DNA from: Larus michahellis
Taxonomy: Eukaryota > Chordata > Aves > Charadriiformes > Laridae
Length of the DNA stretch: 64,000 bases
Assembly: GCF_964199755.1 (NCBI RefSeq)
Contig: NC_133904.1
Coordinates: 3,127,501-3,191,500, forward strand
Direction: 5' to 3'
The position numbers and the translations under genes are program-made. Numbering within the stretch: the stretch's first letter is position 1; each line of letters opens with the position of its first letter. The notes under the pieces were generated by a model, which was not told where the DNA came from, did no database searches, and saw only the letters and a program-made list of their open reading frames with translations. Below are positions 1 to 22,000 of the stretch, piece by piece.

Positions 1-9952
<9,952 letters not shown>

Positions 9953-10177
9953 GGCGGGGTGGGCCGAAGCGCGGCGCAGGCCGAGGACTGGGAGCGGGAG
10001 CGGCAGCCGGACCCTCCCTGCAGCCGCCGCGGCGCTTCCGCCCTCCGCGCTCTGCCCGCCCACCGACAGGTGCTTCCGGGGCAGCGCCGCCGCAGCACAA
10101 ACTGATTCCGGGGTAAAGCCGCCCGCTCCCGCCCACACTGGCCGTAAAGGGACGGTGCCGGCAGAGCGGGTGGTCCC

Positions 10178-10201
10178 GCAGACCCGCCCGCAGACCCGCC
10201 C
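10178..10201. repeat. 12-bp tandem duplication upstream of RAB11A
   Basis: GCAGACCCGCCC is repeated exactly at 10178-10189 and 10190-10201. It lies between the RAB11A exon and the tRNA gene, within the promoter island. Confidence 0.93.
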
Positions 10202-10316
10202 GGACAACACCGGTCGCCCACCCACCCGGCGGCTACGGCCCGGAAACGGCTGCGGCGGGAGCGCGGGGGACGGCGGCAAAGGGACTAGTGGCGGCTGAGA
10301 GAAAAAGTAAGTGAGT

Positions 10317-10388
10317 GGTTCCATGGTGTAATGGTTAGCACTCTGGACTCTGAATCCAGCGATCCGAGTTCAAATCTCGGTGGAACCT
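10317..10388 (+). tRNA. tRNA-Gln (anticodon CTG)
   Basis: The 72-nt sequence folds into a full cloverleaf and reads glutamine codon CAG. The acceptor arm GGTTCCA (10317-10323) pairs with TGGAACC (10381-10387), with discriminator T at 10388. The anticodon stem CTGGA/TCCAG encloses the loop CTCTGAA, with anticodon CTG at 10350-10352. The T arm is CCGAG/CTCGG around TTCAAAT. The A box in the D arm and the B box (GAGTTCAAATC, 10366-10376) are intact, no intron is present, and a T5 run (10394-10398) followed by a T10 run (10412-10421) would terminate Pol III. No mismatch suggests a pseudogene. It is divergent from RAB11A and 364 bp upstream of its start codon. Confidence 0.98.
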
Positions 10389-10393
10389 GATGC

Positions 10394-10421
10394 TTTTTGC
10401 CAGCCTTCTCCTTTTTTTTTT
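10394..10421 (+). terminator. Pol III terminator of tRNA-Gln
   Basis: A run of five T begins 6 bases after the mature tRNA 3' end. A run of ten T follows at 10412-10421 as a back-up. Vertebrate Pol III stops at four or more T. Confidence 0.88.
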
Positions 10422-11206
10422 CTTTTGATCTCCTTTGACCAAATTACGGCCGGACACGCTCCTCGCATCCCCCCGGGTTCCTTCACATACAGAGCTGTCC
10501 CCGCCGCACCTCACCTCTTGGCTGGCGCCCACCAGCCCTATCTATCCCCAGCAAGGGTGTGGATGCCCTCCTAGCTATGCAGGCAGGCGATGGCTCCCAC
10601 CCCGGGGCTGCCCGGGACCCCACTGCGGTTTGGGTTGGGTTAGTGGGAAGCCCCCCCAGGTGTCACAGATCCGTCCTGCATAGTGGGCCGTGAGCAGCGT
10701 GTGAAGCCCACAGAGCTCATGGTGGAGCTGAGAAGCTCACGAGGTGCAAAGAGGCTGCGAGCGTGAGCCCCTTCCCCACCGTCACACTGCTGCACACCCC
10801 GCTTCTCCCTTCCCAAAAGCCAGTCACTCGCCTGCCCCTGTGCTGGGGGAGACACCAGCTTTGTCATCAGCTTCCCTTGGCACAGGCCTGAGTCTTAAAC
10901 AGAAAAGGATAAAAACTGTGTTTGTGTCAAGATGATTAAACCAAAGCTCTTGAAACTGCTCTTTTTCCACCAGCTTGCCCTTAGCAGCAGCAGTACGTCG
11001 CCATCTCTGCAGTCAGGGGCCGTGTTATCATTCCTGTGCATGGCGAGGAACCCCCAGGCATCGGCGTCAGCGCTGCGCATCAGTTACCGTCTGCTGGAAC
11101 GATAATGAGCCATAACGTGATCCTCTGTGCTTAAGCATAAATAGTTCACGCTGCCTCAGAGCTTCTAAGCGGAGAAAACAGAGCACTAACAACACAGGCA
11201 CGCGAC

Positions 11207-11241
11207 GTGTGACCAGGATGTGTGACCAGGATGTGTGACCA
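11207..11241. repeat. 13-bp tandem repeat, 2.7 copies
   Basis: GTGTGACCAGGAT is repeated at 11207-11219 and 11220-11232, with a partial third copy to 11241. A small minisatellite-like array with no sign of function. Confidence 0.93.
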
Positions 11242-11415
11242 CGCTGCCGGCGGAGGCTCCCCGGGAGCACACGGGTGAGGTCAGAGATAGGGGTCTGGGC
11301 TCACTGCATGTCCTGCCACCAGCCTACGGCGTGTCCTGGCAGAACGTGTGCCTCCAGCCTCTCGCAGGTGCACAAACCCCCCTGAGCATTCGAGGCATCA
11401 CGTCCTCGGGACACC

Positions 11416-11436
11416 ATTCCCATGTCCCATGGGAAT
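11416..11436. repeat. Perfect short inverted repeat (9-bp arms, 3-nt spacer)
   Basis: ATTCCCATG at 11416-11424 and CATGGGAAT at 11428-11436 are exact reverse complements, separated by TCC. It could form a tight hairpin or bind a dimeric factor. No neighbouring gene explains it. Confidence 0.85.
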
Positions 11437-11786
11437 AATTGCGTGTGCCTGTTCCATAAGGGCATTGCAAGGCCAGACCCCACAGGAGCAGAGAGCACTC
11501 TGGTAGTGTAGCGGTGAGGTCTGTAGGAGTCTGCTTCGTCTCTGAATTCATCCTTTTTATCTCCAGACGAACCAAGAACACCCAAAATCTTGAGACTGAA
11601 AATGCTCGTCATGCTCCTGCCACCCTTCTCAGAAGTTATCCTACTGCATCGAGTAGCGCATTAAAATTGGTAATGGATACTTGTATGTGTAGAGGCTGGG
11701 GCGTATTTATAACTCTGTAGCTAAGGTTTCCTTCTTACATCCTATTTGCCATTCTCCATTGAACTTTGTTGTCAAAACACTATTCA

Positions 11787-11887
11787 TATAATCATAGAAT
11801 GGTTTGGGCTAAAAGGGACCTTAAAGATCATCTAGTTCCAGCTCCCCTGCCACGGGCAGGGACACCTCCCACTAGACCAGGTTGCTA
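11787..11887 (-). mobile_element. CR1 LINE 3'-end fragment (reverse orientation)
   Basis: The stretch reads ATCATAGAATGGTTTGGG, then AAGGGACCTTAAAGATCATC, TAGTTCCA, and on to GGGACACC and CCACTAGACCAGGTTGC. This is the reverse complement of the CR1 3' end, where the ATTCTATGAT-type terminal repeat follows a GGTCCCTTCCAACC-like segment. It is a 5'-truncated, non-coding relic of about 100 bp, as most CR1 copies are. It is strong evidence for a bird (or other sauropsid) genome. Confidence 0.93.
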
Positions 11888-14800
11888 TTAATTTTCACTT
11901 GACGTTTCTCAGGCCTGGTTTCATCCTCCAGAAATGCTATTAGTTCTAAAAAAATCAAAATAACACAGATGAAGTATTTTTAGTCATCCTCTGGTAAGAG
12001 CTGTTCTCCTTTTTGTGTTTTGGATTTTGTTTGTGAGCCTGGAAACACCCTTTATTTACATTTTTCATATGCGTAAGCGTTACTTCCGCTTGCATCAAAT
12101 TGCAGATGTTCCTCATCTGGAACTGGCTCGCCCTACGCAAGACTTTAGGGAACAAAGTGAGGACAATGCCTTTTCTGGCTGAGCTAAAAATCACAGCCCC
12201 TACACTGCTGTACCGCTGTCACGTGTTGAACTTACGAAGCAGAGGCATTTTTACCAATCACACATTGTAACATGAAAATTGCAGCAGATTGCCATGTATA
12301 TGAGCAGCAGCAGGGGTTATTTCTAGCCAAGCCCGTTTAAATGCATTTGATGGTTTATAATCAGGTTCTTCATGGTGCAGAGAGGCAAAACTGAACCAGC
12401 AGAAAGAACTTTGCATCTTAACAGGAGTCAACTTACAGCAGGGCACGAGGATAGCGCTGGACTAGCCAGGAGCTCCAGAAATTGAAGTCTTACATTCTGT
12501 TCAGTCCTGGGTTAATTTTGTTGCTGATCAGGTAAGCCCCACATGAGAATATACAAGCCCTCAGGAAGTGTCGCTCTCAGCACAGGCTGTTTTTGGCTGC
12601 TCTGCTCTTTCTCTGTGCCCCCTCCTGGAGTGTGCTGCAATAGTTAGGGGGTGCCCTGGGACACCTCCCGTGCATATGAAACATGGCCAAAAAGCAGAGG
12701 TCGGGCCTGAAATAACAGAGGACTGTGAGCTCTTCGACTGACAGTTTTTAATGTGAGAACAGCCATTCAGCACTGGCATTTCTGCTGCGTTAATTGCCAT
12801 TAGTGTCATCCTTGCGGGAACACTAAATTCATTGCAAACCCTGAATTAGCGCGCTCTCGTAATTCTTCAGTTTGTACTTAGGCACAACCATTTGCGGAGG
12901 CAGCACGTTCCAAGCAACTGGAGCAGAGACAAGGAATGATCCTCAGCTGGCCCTTGGATGTTCAATTTAGCGAAGAAAAGAAGCAGAGGTCACACTCATA
13001 ACTGCGTATTTATGGTTCTGTTCTGGAAATTCGTACAGCAGCTGCCAAAAAGGCCCCAGCTTTTGTCTCAGCAGCACCATTAACGTGCAGATGTGCGTCA
13101 GGGCTATCAGCTCCGAGCTGCTCAGCCCCAGGCGCTGGGCATCAGGCTCTCCCCACGCCTGATTCTCCCTTCATTCTCCCACTTCCCTCCTGCCACTGGC
13201 TCCCGAGACCCTGAGAGAAATCCTGGCCTAATTAAGGGGAAAATTTACCACCATCTTTCATGGTTGTAGCGATCCCACAACAAGGTCAAGGTCTCTTTGC
13301 AGAACACACCAGTGGTATTTGACATGGAAATAGAAGAATGTGAAACAGGGGTGGCCAGTATTTGCTGCTGGTCCTGGTTTTTCTGGCTCTGAAATCCCTG
13401 CTCGCACTTTGCAAAGCCCATCGCTTTGTGAAGCTCAAGGAAAGATTTGGCACTGGAAGCCGCAATAATTCAAAATTGTCCTCGAATGGCTGTTGACCCA
13501 AATTCCCGTTTCCCAGATGAAAGGAGCCACTGGCTTCCCCAGGGCAGAAGGCAGGAAGGACAAAAGCGAAGGCCCAGAACTTACTCTGTTTTATCAGAGG
13601 AGAAATATTTCCTAAGGGGGAAACCCAATCAATACTTTGCAATTTTCTAACAATCCATGAATCATTGCAATTATGCAGAGATAATTCAAGCTTTCCAATC
13701 CAGCTGCTAAATTAGAGAAAAGCATACTCTTAGCACTCACTACCCCCAGCTTGACATGTCAGTCAGAAAAAAATCCTTCAAATATAAAATCTGTCCACTG
13801 AAATTATAAAACCCCTCTCCTTTTAAAACCCTGGACCAAACTAAAGGGTCTACGATGTAGGAGTAATTCCATGACAGAGATAGCAGTAATGAAAATGCAT
13901 GGAGTTGACAGGAATTCTTCTGTTAATAACTTGAATTCCAGCATGCTCTGTATTCTTTTTCTAGCTCTAAGAAAAGAATATATAAGAAGACATGGACCCA
14001 ATCAAAATTACTTTCGACATCAGCCTTTTCTTTCCTACCCCTGGCGCTGGAATAAAAAAGGACCTGGATCTGAATGGGGACCTGTTCAAAATCAAACCTC
14101 ACCCTGGTTTTGCCGTTCTCTAGGGATCTCTGCGGCACTGAAGAAAAAGTGGGAAGGGAGCAGCGCTATTAAAATTAACCATCTTCTGGAGATGCTCTTT
14201 CGCTAGGACAATATTACAGTAAGCAGAAAGGAAGGGAAGTTTGCAGAATGCTTTGGGAACAGGAATCGAATGCAACAGAGTCGATGACTTGGTGTTTCTT
14301 GTGATGACTGTCAAAATGAAGTCATCAGTTTCCTGCATCCATTTTGGACTCAACACGCATCTCCTTGTCTGTGTCTGCTGCCTCCAGAGACACATTAGCA
14401 AGATAATACTGGCAGCTCCAGGATAGTTGCTGGCCAAGATATAATTTCTGAGACATGGCTCAAAATCTTCTTCCTCTTACTACACCCTGCCACAGGGTTT
14501 TATTTCCTATCTGGGGTCAAATTCTGCTTGATGTTGGTGTCGCTACCAGACAAATACAATGTCAATGACAGCAGTGCAAGCATTATCACGCATCCCATCA
14601 TCTTCTAATTTGGATTCAAGAGATCAGCCCAGGGGAATTAAGAAGGCAGTTTTATTTCTGTGGCCAATTCGTTCGCTGCTGAAACAACCAACAGAGCTGG
14701 CTGGCTGTGCTCAGCATGGCCGTGCTTGTTGTGAAGCTGTACAATTATCCGGGAAGCCAGGCTGAGACTATACAACTTTGCTCATTAAGATCATTAGAGA

Positions 14801-17800
14801 GCTGTCAGATGGAACAACTGGGATGGCTTTGATCTGGCAGAATACCCTTCCTCCTGCTCCCAGGCCTTGGGAACCATCCAGTTCCCCATAATTATTTTTT
14901 TTTCAAGTCATTCAAACAATACTCATTGGTTTTTTATAGGGTGCAATAACTTCTTCAGGCAAACTAGAGGCTGTAACAGCTATAACGAGATTAATTTATT
15001 AAATAGAAACCCTGATATTTCAATGATTCCTCTATAAATATGTTCATAGTTGGATTTGCCAAGAAAATGACAAAATGTTGCTCATAATCCCAAAGGTATT
15101 CCCTATAAATCCACTAGGTGTCCTACTGTTTTCAAGCAATTAGGCTCAAGGTTTGTTTGGGTTTTTTCCCTAGTTTTGCCAGAGAGGAATTAGTTTGAGC
15201 CTTTAGTGGAATTAGGTCTGGATTTGCAGGTTGAAGGTACACGTACATATGGTTTGTGCGACACAGCAGGACATCTGGCTCACAGTAGCAGCTCTTTTGG
15301 CAAATGCCACTAATGTTTCCCACAGAGACCGACCCAAGGTTAGAGGCTTGGAAGAGAAAAAGGGAAAAAAATCTGCCTTCCTCTCTTGGGAATGCTAAAC
15401 GAGATCCATCAAAGCCAAATCCTCTTCTCGGTCAACCTTGAGCATCTATTTATAGGGCTGCTAAAGTGAGCCCGATGCTGACCTCAAAGGTGGTGGCAAC
15501 ACGCGTTAACCTTCATCAGCGCCGCTCTACACAGGCTGCAGTTTTGACATTCCTGGTCACTGCTCCAGTCCCTGGCGGGCGTCCCGCTGCCTGCCAGCGC
15601 TCCCGCCCCTCCGCAAAGGCCAGCGCGGCACCCGCTGACGAGGTGCCCTGTCACTCCAAACACAGAGGGCATATCAAATGCATACTAAGAAAAGCAGGCT
15701 GAAAAATAGCCAAAGGATAATTTTCTCATCCCAGAAAATACTTGGGGTGGAGCGTGGCCATCGGAAAGTGGCCGGCTGTTCCTTCCCGGTGCAACCCAGG
15801 GCACACACGCGGTATCAAGCTGTGCTATTTGGGACAGATCCCGCCTTGGGATCTGTTACTTGCATTAAGTCCCAGCATGGCAGTCTGGACTTCTCTGAAA
15901 CAGTCATTTCCCAGGTATCTAAAAACCATCTTTCATTATTTCAGTGTCTTTCAGCGCTCAGAAATGGGTATTTGCAATATACTGGTGCAGGATGACCATG
16001 GGGTGATTTTTATGGTCTTGTCACTGAAGCACAGCTCACACTGTCCAAACCCAACAGCCTTACCCTCTGCCAAGCGCGATAGTTGCATTTGCAAACTCCC
16101 CTCTCATCCACACTAATTTCACAGGGGTGCCACATCTTGAATTTACCCCAGATCTACGTGAGGAGAAAATGAGGTTTGTTTTCTATTTTAAAAATGCCAG
16201 AGGCAAAGATGGTCTCAAACAATGAGTTTATCTCCTTTTCTGCAGGTGCTTCGTGGCAGAATTCCTGCCCATAGCTACGGCCGTGCAAATAGGCTCCGGG
16301 CAAGGTGTCAGCACCAGCTTAATCACAAGCTGTAAGGAGAAGTCAGAGGGGGAACAAGAGCCTCCTGTCCCTGTCCCATCAGGATTCCTTGCCATCAGGC
16401 ATGGCGCATCACGGGACGTGCCTAGCATCTGTCCTGTGCCATGTGTTACTGTGCTGCCTCTATTTCTTGCTATTTGTGTTGAAGGTATGACAGTCATTTT
16501 CCTGACAGCCCGCAAGAAGAAAAGATACTCCAATCTTCCGGCTGTATGTATATATAGGTACCTGCTGTAGCACCATCCATATGCAGTACGCACCATATGC
16601 TAACTGTGAAAGCGTTTAACCTGGTCCAGCGCATGTGTTTGCTGTTATACATAACAAATACCTCAAGCCTTGCCATGATTCAGTGCATTATGCGTGGGAG
16701 CCATCTGGTCCCGTAGCTTAAGCAGCAAACTGAAAATCTGATAAAAGCACAAACAGTCACAATGAGAGAGACGGAAAAGATGTGTTGATATTCCAAGCAG
16801 GAGTCTCCTTCCGTGGGGGCTAATCTCATCACCCATTGCCTCTTTCCTGCTCCTTTCCCTGGAAAGCTGCTGTTGGACAGGTTGCACTCTCAGCTCCAGG
16901 AGTACACACACCTTTGGGATGCTAAAAATGAATTCCGTGTGCTTGAGCAAACCTTCTGGGAAGAGATTTTTCTCAGTAGCCAGCTGTGCAGTGAGCAAGA
17001 TGTGCAAGATGTTTGCGGCACAGCACATGTTATGGAGCTTGGATTGATCAAGAAACCTCCATATGGTTTAAAATGCACTGTCGATTGTGATTAGTCATTA
17101 ATATTGTCTCACCACTGTGCAGAATTACGGCTTATGGCTTTGACAGACTGAAAGGGGGTCCACCTCAGCTTGCCTGGGTGTTCTCTGCCCTGGAGTAGAG
17201 ATGTATTTCGGAGGGACTGGAGCACCAGGGGAGCAACAATGAACGGGACGGGGTAGACAGGGTAGAGTTTGGGATGGCTTGGAGTTGGCCAAGAGTTTGT
17301 GTATAACTCGGCCAGGATACTGGGTTACTAAAACTGGCTTAATTAGATTTTGGAGACGGACCGTGTTTCCCCCATTCTGACCCTGGTTTCTGTTGTTTGG
17401 AGGGCACAGGGAAGGAAGGCAGACAGAAGATGCCTATTTTAGTAAGCCTCTGCAGGGAACACACACGCAGCAGACAGGTACACATTTGTTTCCTCTGACA
17501 CCAAATTAATGGGAATTGATGTATTGATTCTGCAGCTCTGCTAAAGATTGCTTCAGGTTTTGGCCCGTTTCCAGCTGGTTAGATGCAATGTGCGCACAGT
17601 TCAAGGCAGATATTTAATTATTCTAATATGAATACAGTTTAAAAAAATCAGTTCCCTGTGAAATCCAGAAGATAATAGCATTATGATCGTGGAAATAATA
17701 CAGTTATTCCTACTTTAAATAGCCTATTTTCATGCCCAGCTACTCCTTTTGGCTTAGTACAGCCAAGCTCCTCCAAAGTCACAGAATTATTAAGATATTT

Positions 17801-19054
17801 GCCACTAGAACAAATTCATTCTGTATTTTTCTTTTTTTGTTTTTCTTACCTGTTTGGGAGCACACTGTTCAGAGCAAATGCAATCTGCACTTCTGTGTTT
17901 GTAGAGAGTATTGAGGACTATGGTAGGGCTCTACTAAAATGAATATATTAACGCCATCACTATTATTATTGCTGTTAATAACAGTAATATTAAAAAATAA
18001 TAACCTGAGTCAGGCATTTGCCAGTCCCAAGGGTTAAAATTGACTGTCTTTGTGGATATTCCCATGTTTAACTAATTAAATACTGCCGAAGTATCCACCT
18101 CATATACTTTATTTGTAGACTATAGGAACATCTCTGTGCCACATTAGCTCCTGGTCCTGCACAGAGAAAGCATCTTGCATTAGGGATGGAGTACGAGTCT
18201 TGTATTTTCTTACTTTGATCACCGTGTCTCTGCTTTTATGATCTCACCAGGAAAGTTACTTGATGTTTTGTTATTTTGAGCGTCAGCAAGGCTCCTGCAA
18301 ATGTTTGAAGTCATCTTTGTATTTAATTTATTTTCTGGCAAAACAGCATCCATCTGCAGTTTAAGAATAGAACATATAAAAAACTGCATATGACTCTGAA
18401 GCACAGAACATAGAATTTCTGGGCAAAATGCTCTTCTCAGTTACACTTACATAACTCTGGAGTAGTCTCTTCATCTTTCTCATTGTTACCCCGAAACCCA
18501 TTTTCACTTCATTGTGTCAAACCCAAAGGATCTACCATATACGGCTAAATACGATTTCATCACAACTGTTGTAATTATTTCCTAGGTGAACTTACAATCT
18601 GCGAGGAAGTACGTAAAGATGCATTTACAGTATATGGGCCTCAATACTCTAAGAAATATGCTGCTGTCGCTTGCTCTCCATTAGGATTTTTCCATGCAAA
18701 TAAAAATATGGTGTAGGCGGAGAACTGCTGAACTGTCTGGAGCAGAGATTTCCTCCGTATGGAAAAGTAGAGAATCTACACTGTATGGCTGAGCTCGTTT
18801 TTAAAACATCATGTTCAACAGCTCTTTCTTTAAACAAAGGAAGAGTTTGCTTTAAATTGTTTGATATTTATTTTGTGTAACTCTGTTCCTTGGCTGTCCA
18901 TGCTACAGAAATGCCGTTATGCTACAAGAAGACAGATTGCCTGGACTGGAACCCCAGCCCTGATTCAGGGAAGCACATGGTTTCCTCACAATGATTATGA
19001 TGATTATAATTACTATTCAGTATATGGTGCAATTGTTTTTGGTGTTTAAAACAG

Positions 19055-19075
19055 AACAAAACAAAACAAAACAAA
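19055..19075. repeat. (AAAAC)n simple repeat
   Basis: About four units of AAAAC in tandem, a short pentanucleotide microsatellite in the intergenic region. Confidence 0.85.
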
Positions 19076-22000
19076 GCTGTTTTGGAAAGGAAAACACAGC
19101 ATTAGAAAAAAAATAATTGTAAAATAGGAAGTGGTTGACCTTCAGGAGATAACTCCATCCGCGGTGTCTGCTATCCAGTGTTTCTAGTGATCAGAAAATG
19201 GAAAGAAAGGATCCCATTAAATATCCCAATACTGCTTTAGAAAATAATGCACCTCCTTTTCTGTAGGTATAACATTTTATACGTCCTGTTGAACAGCTGC
19301 TAGTGTCAAAGGCCGAGCAAGCAGTACGTGGAATGCAGAGCCTGAAGTTTTTCAGCGGTCGCTGAAGGCAAAACCATCTAAAGCTGTAGCAGATGTTCGC
19401 TTGCTTCCTGTCTGCTTATCAGCCCCGCAAAGACACTTCATTTTTGTACTTGTTATGCCAAGTGTAACTATGGAGATCTAATACAAGCTGCGCAATAGCG
19501 ATACGGTGAATAGTTCTTTTACATATTTGGTTATGAATGATCAAGCAAAATATTATGGTTTCTAAGAACTCTCTCAAATTTTTCCATATGTACATTAGTC
19601 ATTCCCCTTGCACGGCAAGAAAATGACAGTGTACAAAATAATTTAATAAATACTGCATTACTGCAGCTCTATAAAGATGAATTTATACATCATTAAGAAA
19701 TTGTTGCTCCTTGGACCTTCCATAGGATCCTTTCCAGTCTGACCTGCCCTTTCAGGGGCAGTTGTCAGAGAGGAGTCCATGCAATGCGTTTATGTTACAG
19801 CAACTGAACGACAGTTACGTGCTGTGCTGGATGTTAGTTGTAGGTCTTAGGTTAAAAAAACAAACAAACAAAAAAAAGTGAATTAGCACCTGCTGGGTTA
19901 CATTTCTGTGGTGAAATTCTTCACTGACTTCCGTTCACATCCCGTTGTACAATGGGCAGAGGGAAGATGTTAGTTTGGCCTCAGTGTGTTCACATTTTAC
20001 ATGTTGTGTCTAATACATCACAAAATAAGGAGTGGTATATCCCAACCGACTGTATTCCTCCGAGGCCTTGAATATGCTACAGAAGAGAGTTCTTAACTGC
20101 CAGTTGAAAAATCAGTTACGCTAAAGACTTTTTGCTGAGTAATCCAGGTGCATCTCAGCTGTTTTAATTCTGGTTTATATTCATCACGAGCTCCTGTAAA
20201 TTATAACTTTAATATGAATAACTACACGCAAGTGTTAAAACGGTATTCTGTCTATTTTAGGGCTTTGAGCTGGTTTAATGAGACTGATTTTTACACTGAT
20301 GCACTTAAATTGATATGCATTCCCAGTACAGGCAAGACGCAGGGCAATTAAGTTTATCGCTTAATAGACAGGAGTTCTTTTTCCTCCGTGAATTAGAAGA
20401 AATAAAGGAAATTACATAAATCCTAGCACAGATGGTTTTGCTTTAAGTTTTCAACAGTACAGAAAAGGATGGGTTTGGAATGGTTCCTCTGCCCATCTTG
20501 AAACCGGAAACCAAAAGTGAGAGCTTTGGCCTATCACTGGTAGGCATGTTAGAGATATTCCCGTGGGAAACAAAAGGTTTCAGAGCAACAGTGGCTCTGC
20601 TGGTGTTTGACATATTTCATATAACACTATCAAGGAAAAAGAGCGGTAGGTCACCATCATTGCCACTTTTAAAAAGCTGGTAGCATTGCAAATCTGTGTT
20701 GACCTAGAAAAGGCAAATAGTGGGCACAGTGGTCCCTTGAGTAGTCCTTCTGCGGGTGATAATCTGTTGTATTACAGCACTTCCTCGAAGGAAATGAAGC
20801 ACTTTGGGACAACTGGTTCCAGGGGAAGTAGGTATGGATATTCCTTTGAGAAAATGAGCTTCCAAAATGAAATGCTGTGGACCTAAAATTCAATCACGTT
20901 CCTTTCTCCAAAGGCAAGCAATGATAAGGCAGCGCATGAAGCAAAAGCAAAATGTTGTTGAAAATGAAGATATGAGGGACTTTATGCAAAAGACAGATTT
21001 GCAGGGAAAAGATGGATCTGATGAATGCAGTGATGGAAATTGCCTGAACCATCTGCAAAAACACCACAAGAAATAAAAAGCTGAAGGAGGAAAAGGGGAA
21101 AAAAGAGGACCCGGGGGTTAAACTTGTATGAGTTGCGAATGTGGAGATGAGTTCCTGGAAGGGATGCAGTAAATATATTAAAAAAGTAACATACTGGTAC
21201 TATGACTAGGCAAGGGATTTTTCAGTTGAAGTATTTGAAAACAGAGGTCAGTATTTAGAGTTAGACTGTAAGGGGTAGCACAGTAGGAAGTAGGATGGAT
21301 GAGATGGCTTAACAGGGCTTTATTGTAGTCAAATTAATTCAGTTTAAATAATTAATTCTCTTTTAAATTGACTCTACTCTGCACACTTGACATTTTGGAA
21401 AAGCTGCTATTGCTTGGCCTTCTGGTAAATGCTTTTGCATCTGTTTTCCATTGTTTCCTTCTTGAAAAAAATGCTTGTCACTAACAGGAACCATCAGCAG
21501 CATGGAACAAATTGACTTGCCAAGGACATTTCCTCCAATCTCATTATTGACACTGGGAGTATTGCTTTTTGTATTAAGAGTCAGACTGTGATTTTAAAAA
21601 ATTGCCATGTATTAAGATAGTTTTGTACTGTCGTTATGAGTCAAATTCAAACTTCGTTACGTGAATTACTTCCATTGCATCAACATTTAGTCATATTTTT
21701 TTCAAGGGGGTGATCAAGCAGTTTAATTAATCCACAGTTCTCTCTGCCTACCTCGTTATATAGAGCTCCTTACTGTTGCAGCAGAGGGCCTCCCCCAGAT
21801 CAGATATGATACATCACTCTCCCTCTTCTGCACATTTGAGTTTTAAGTGGATGAGATTGAGCAGATCCATAGTATTATTTGGGGCAGGTTGGGCTAAACA
21901 AATAGGTTTTGTATGTTGCTCTCACGGTGCTTTGGTTTGTGTTCACCCTCATCTCCTTTGTCAGCTCCAGGTTGTGGACCAGTTGCTAAGGAAGCGTTCA

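Noticed and set aside
11500-11550. A second tRNA-like stretch (TGGTAGTGTAGCGGTGAG followed by a TTCG-containing block)
   Set aside because: The first part fits a Pol III A box and a degenerate B box lies at suitable distance, but no acceptor or anticodon stems pair. It is at most a decayed tRNA relic; more likely chance.
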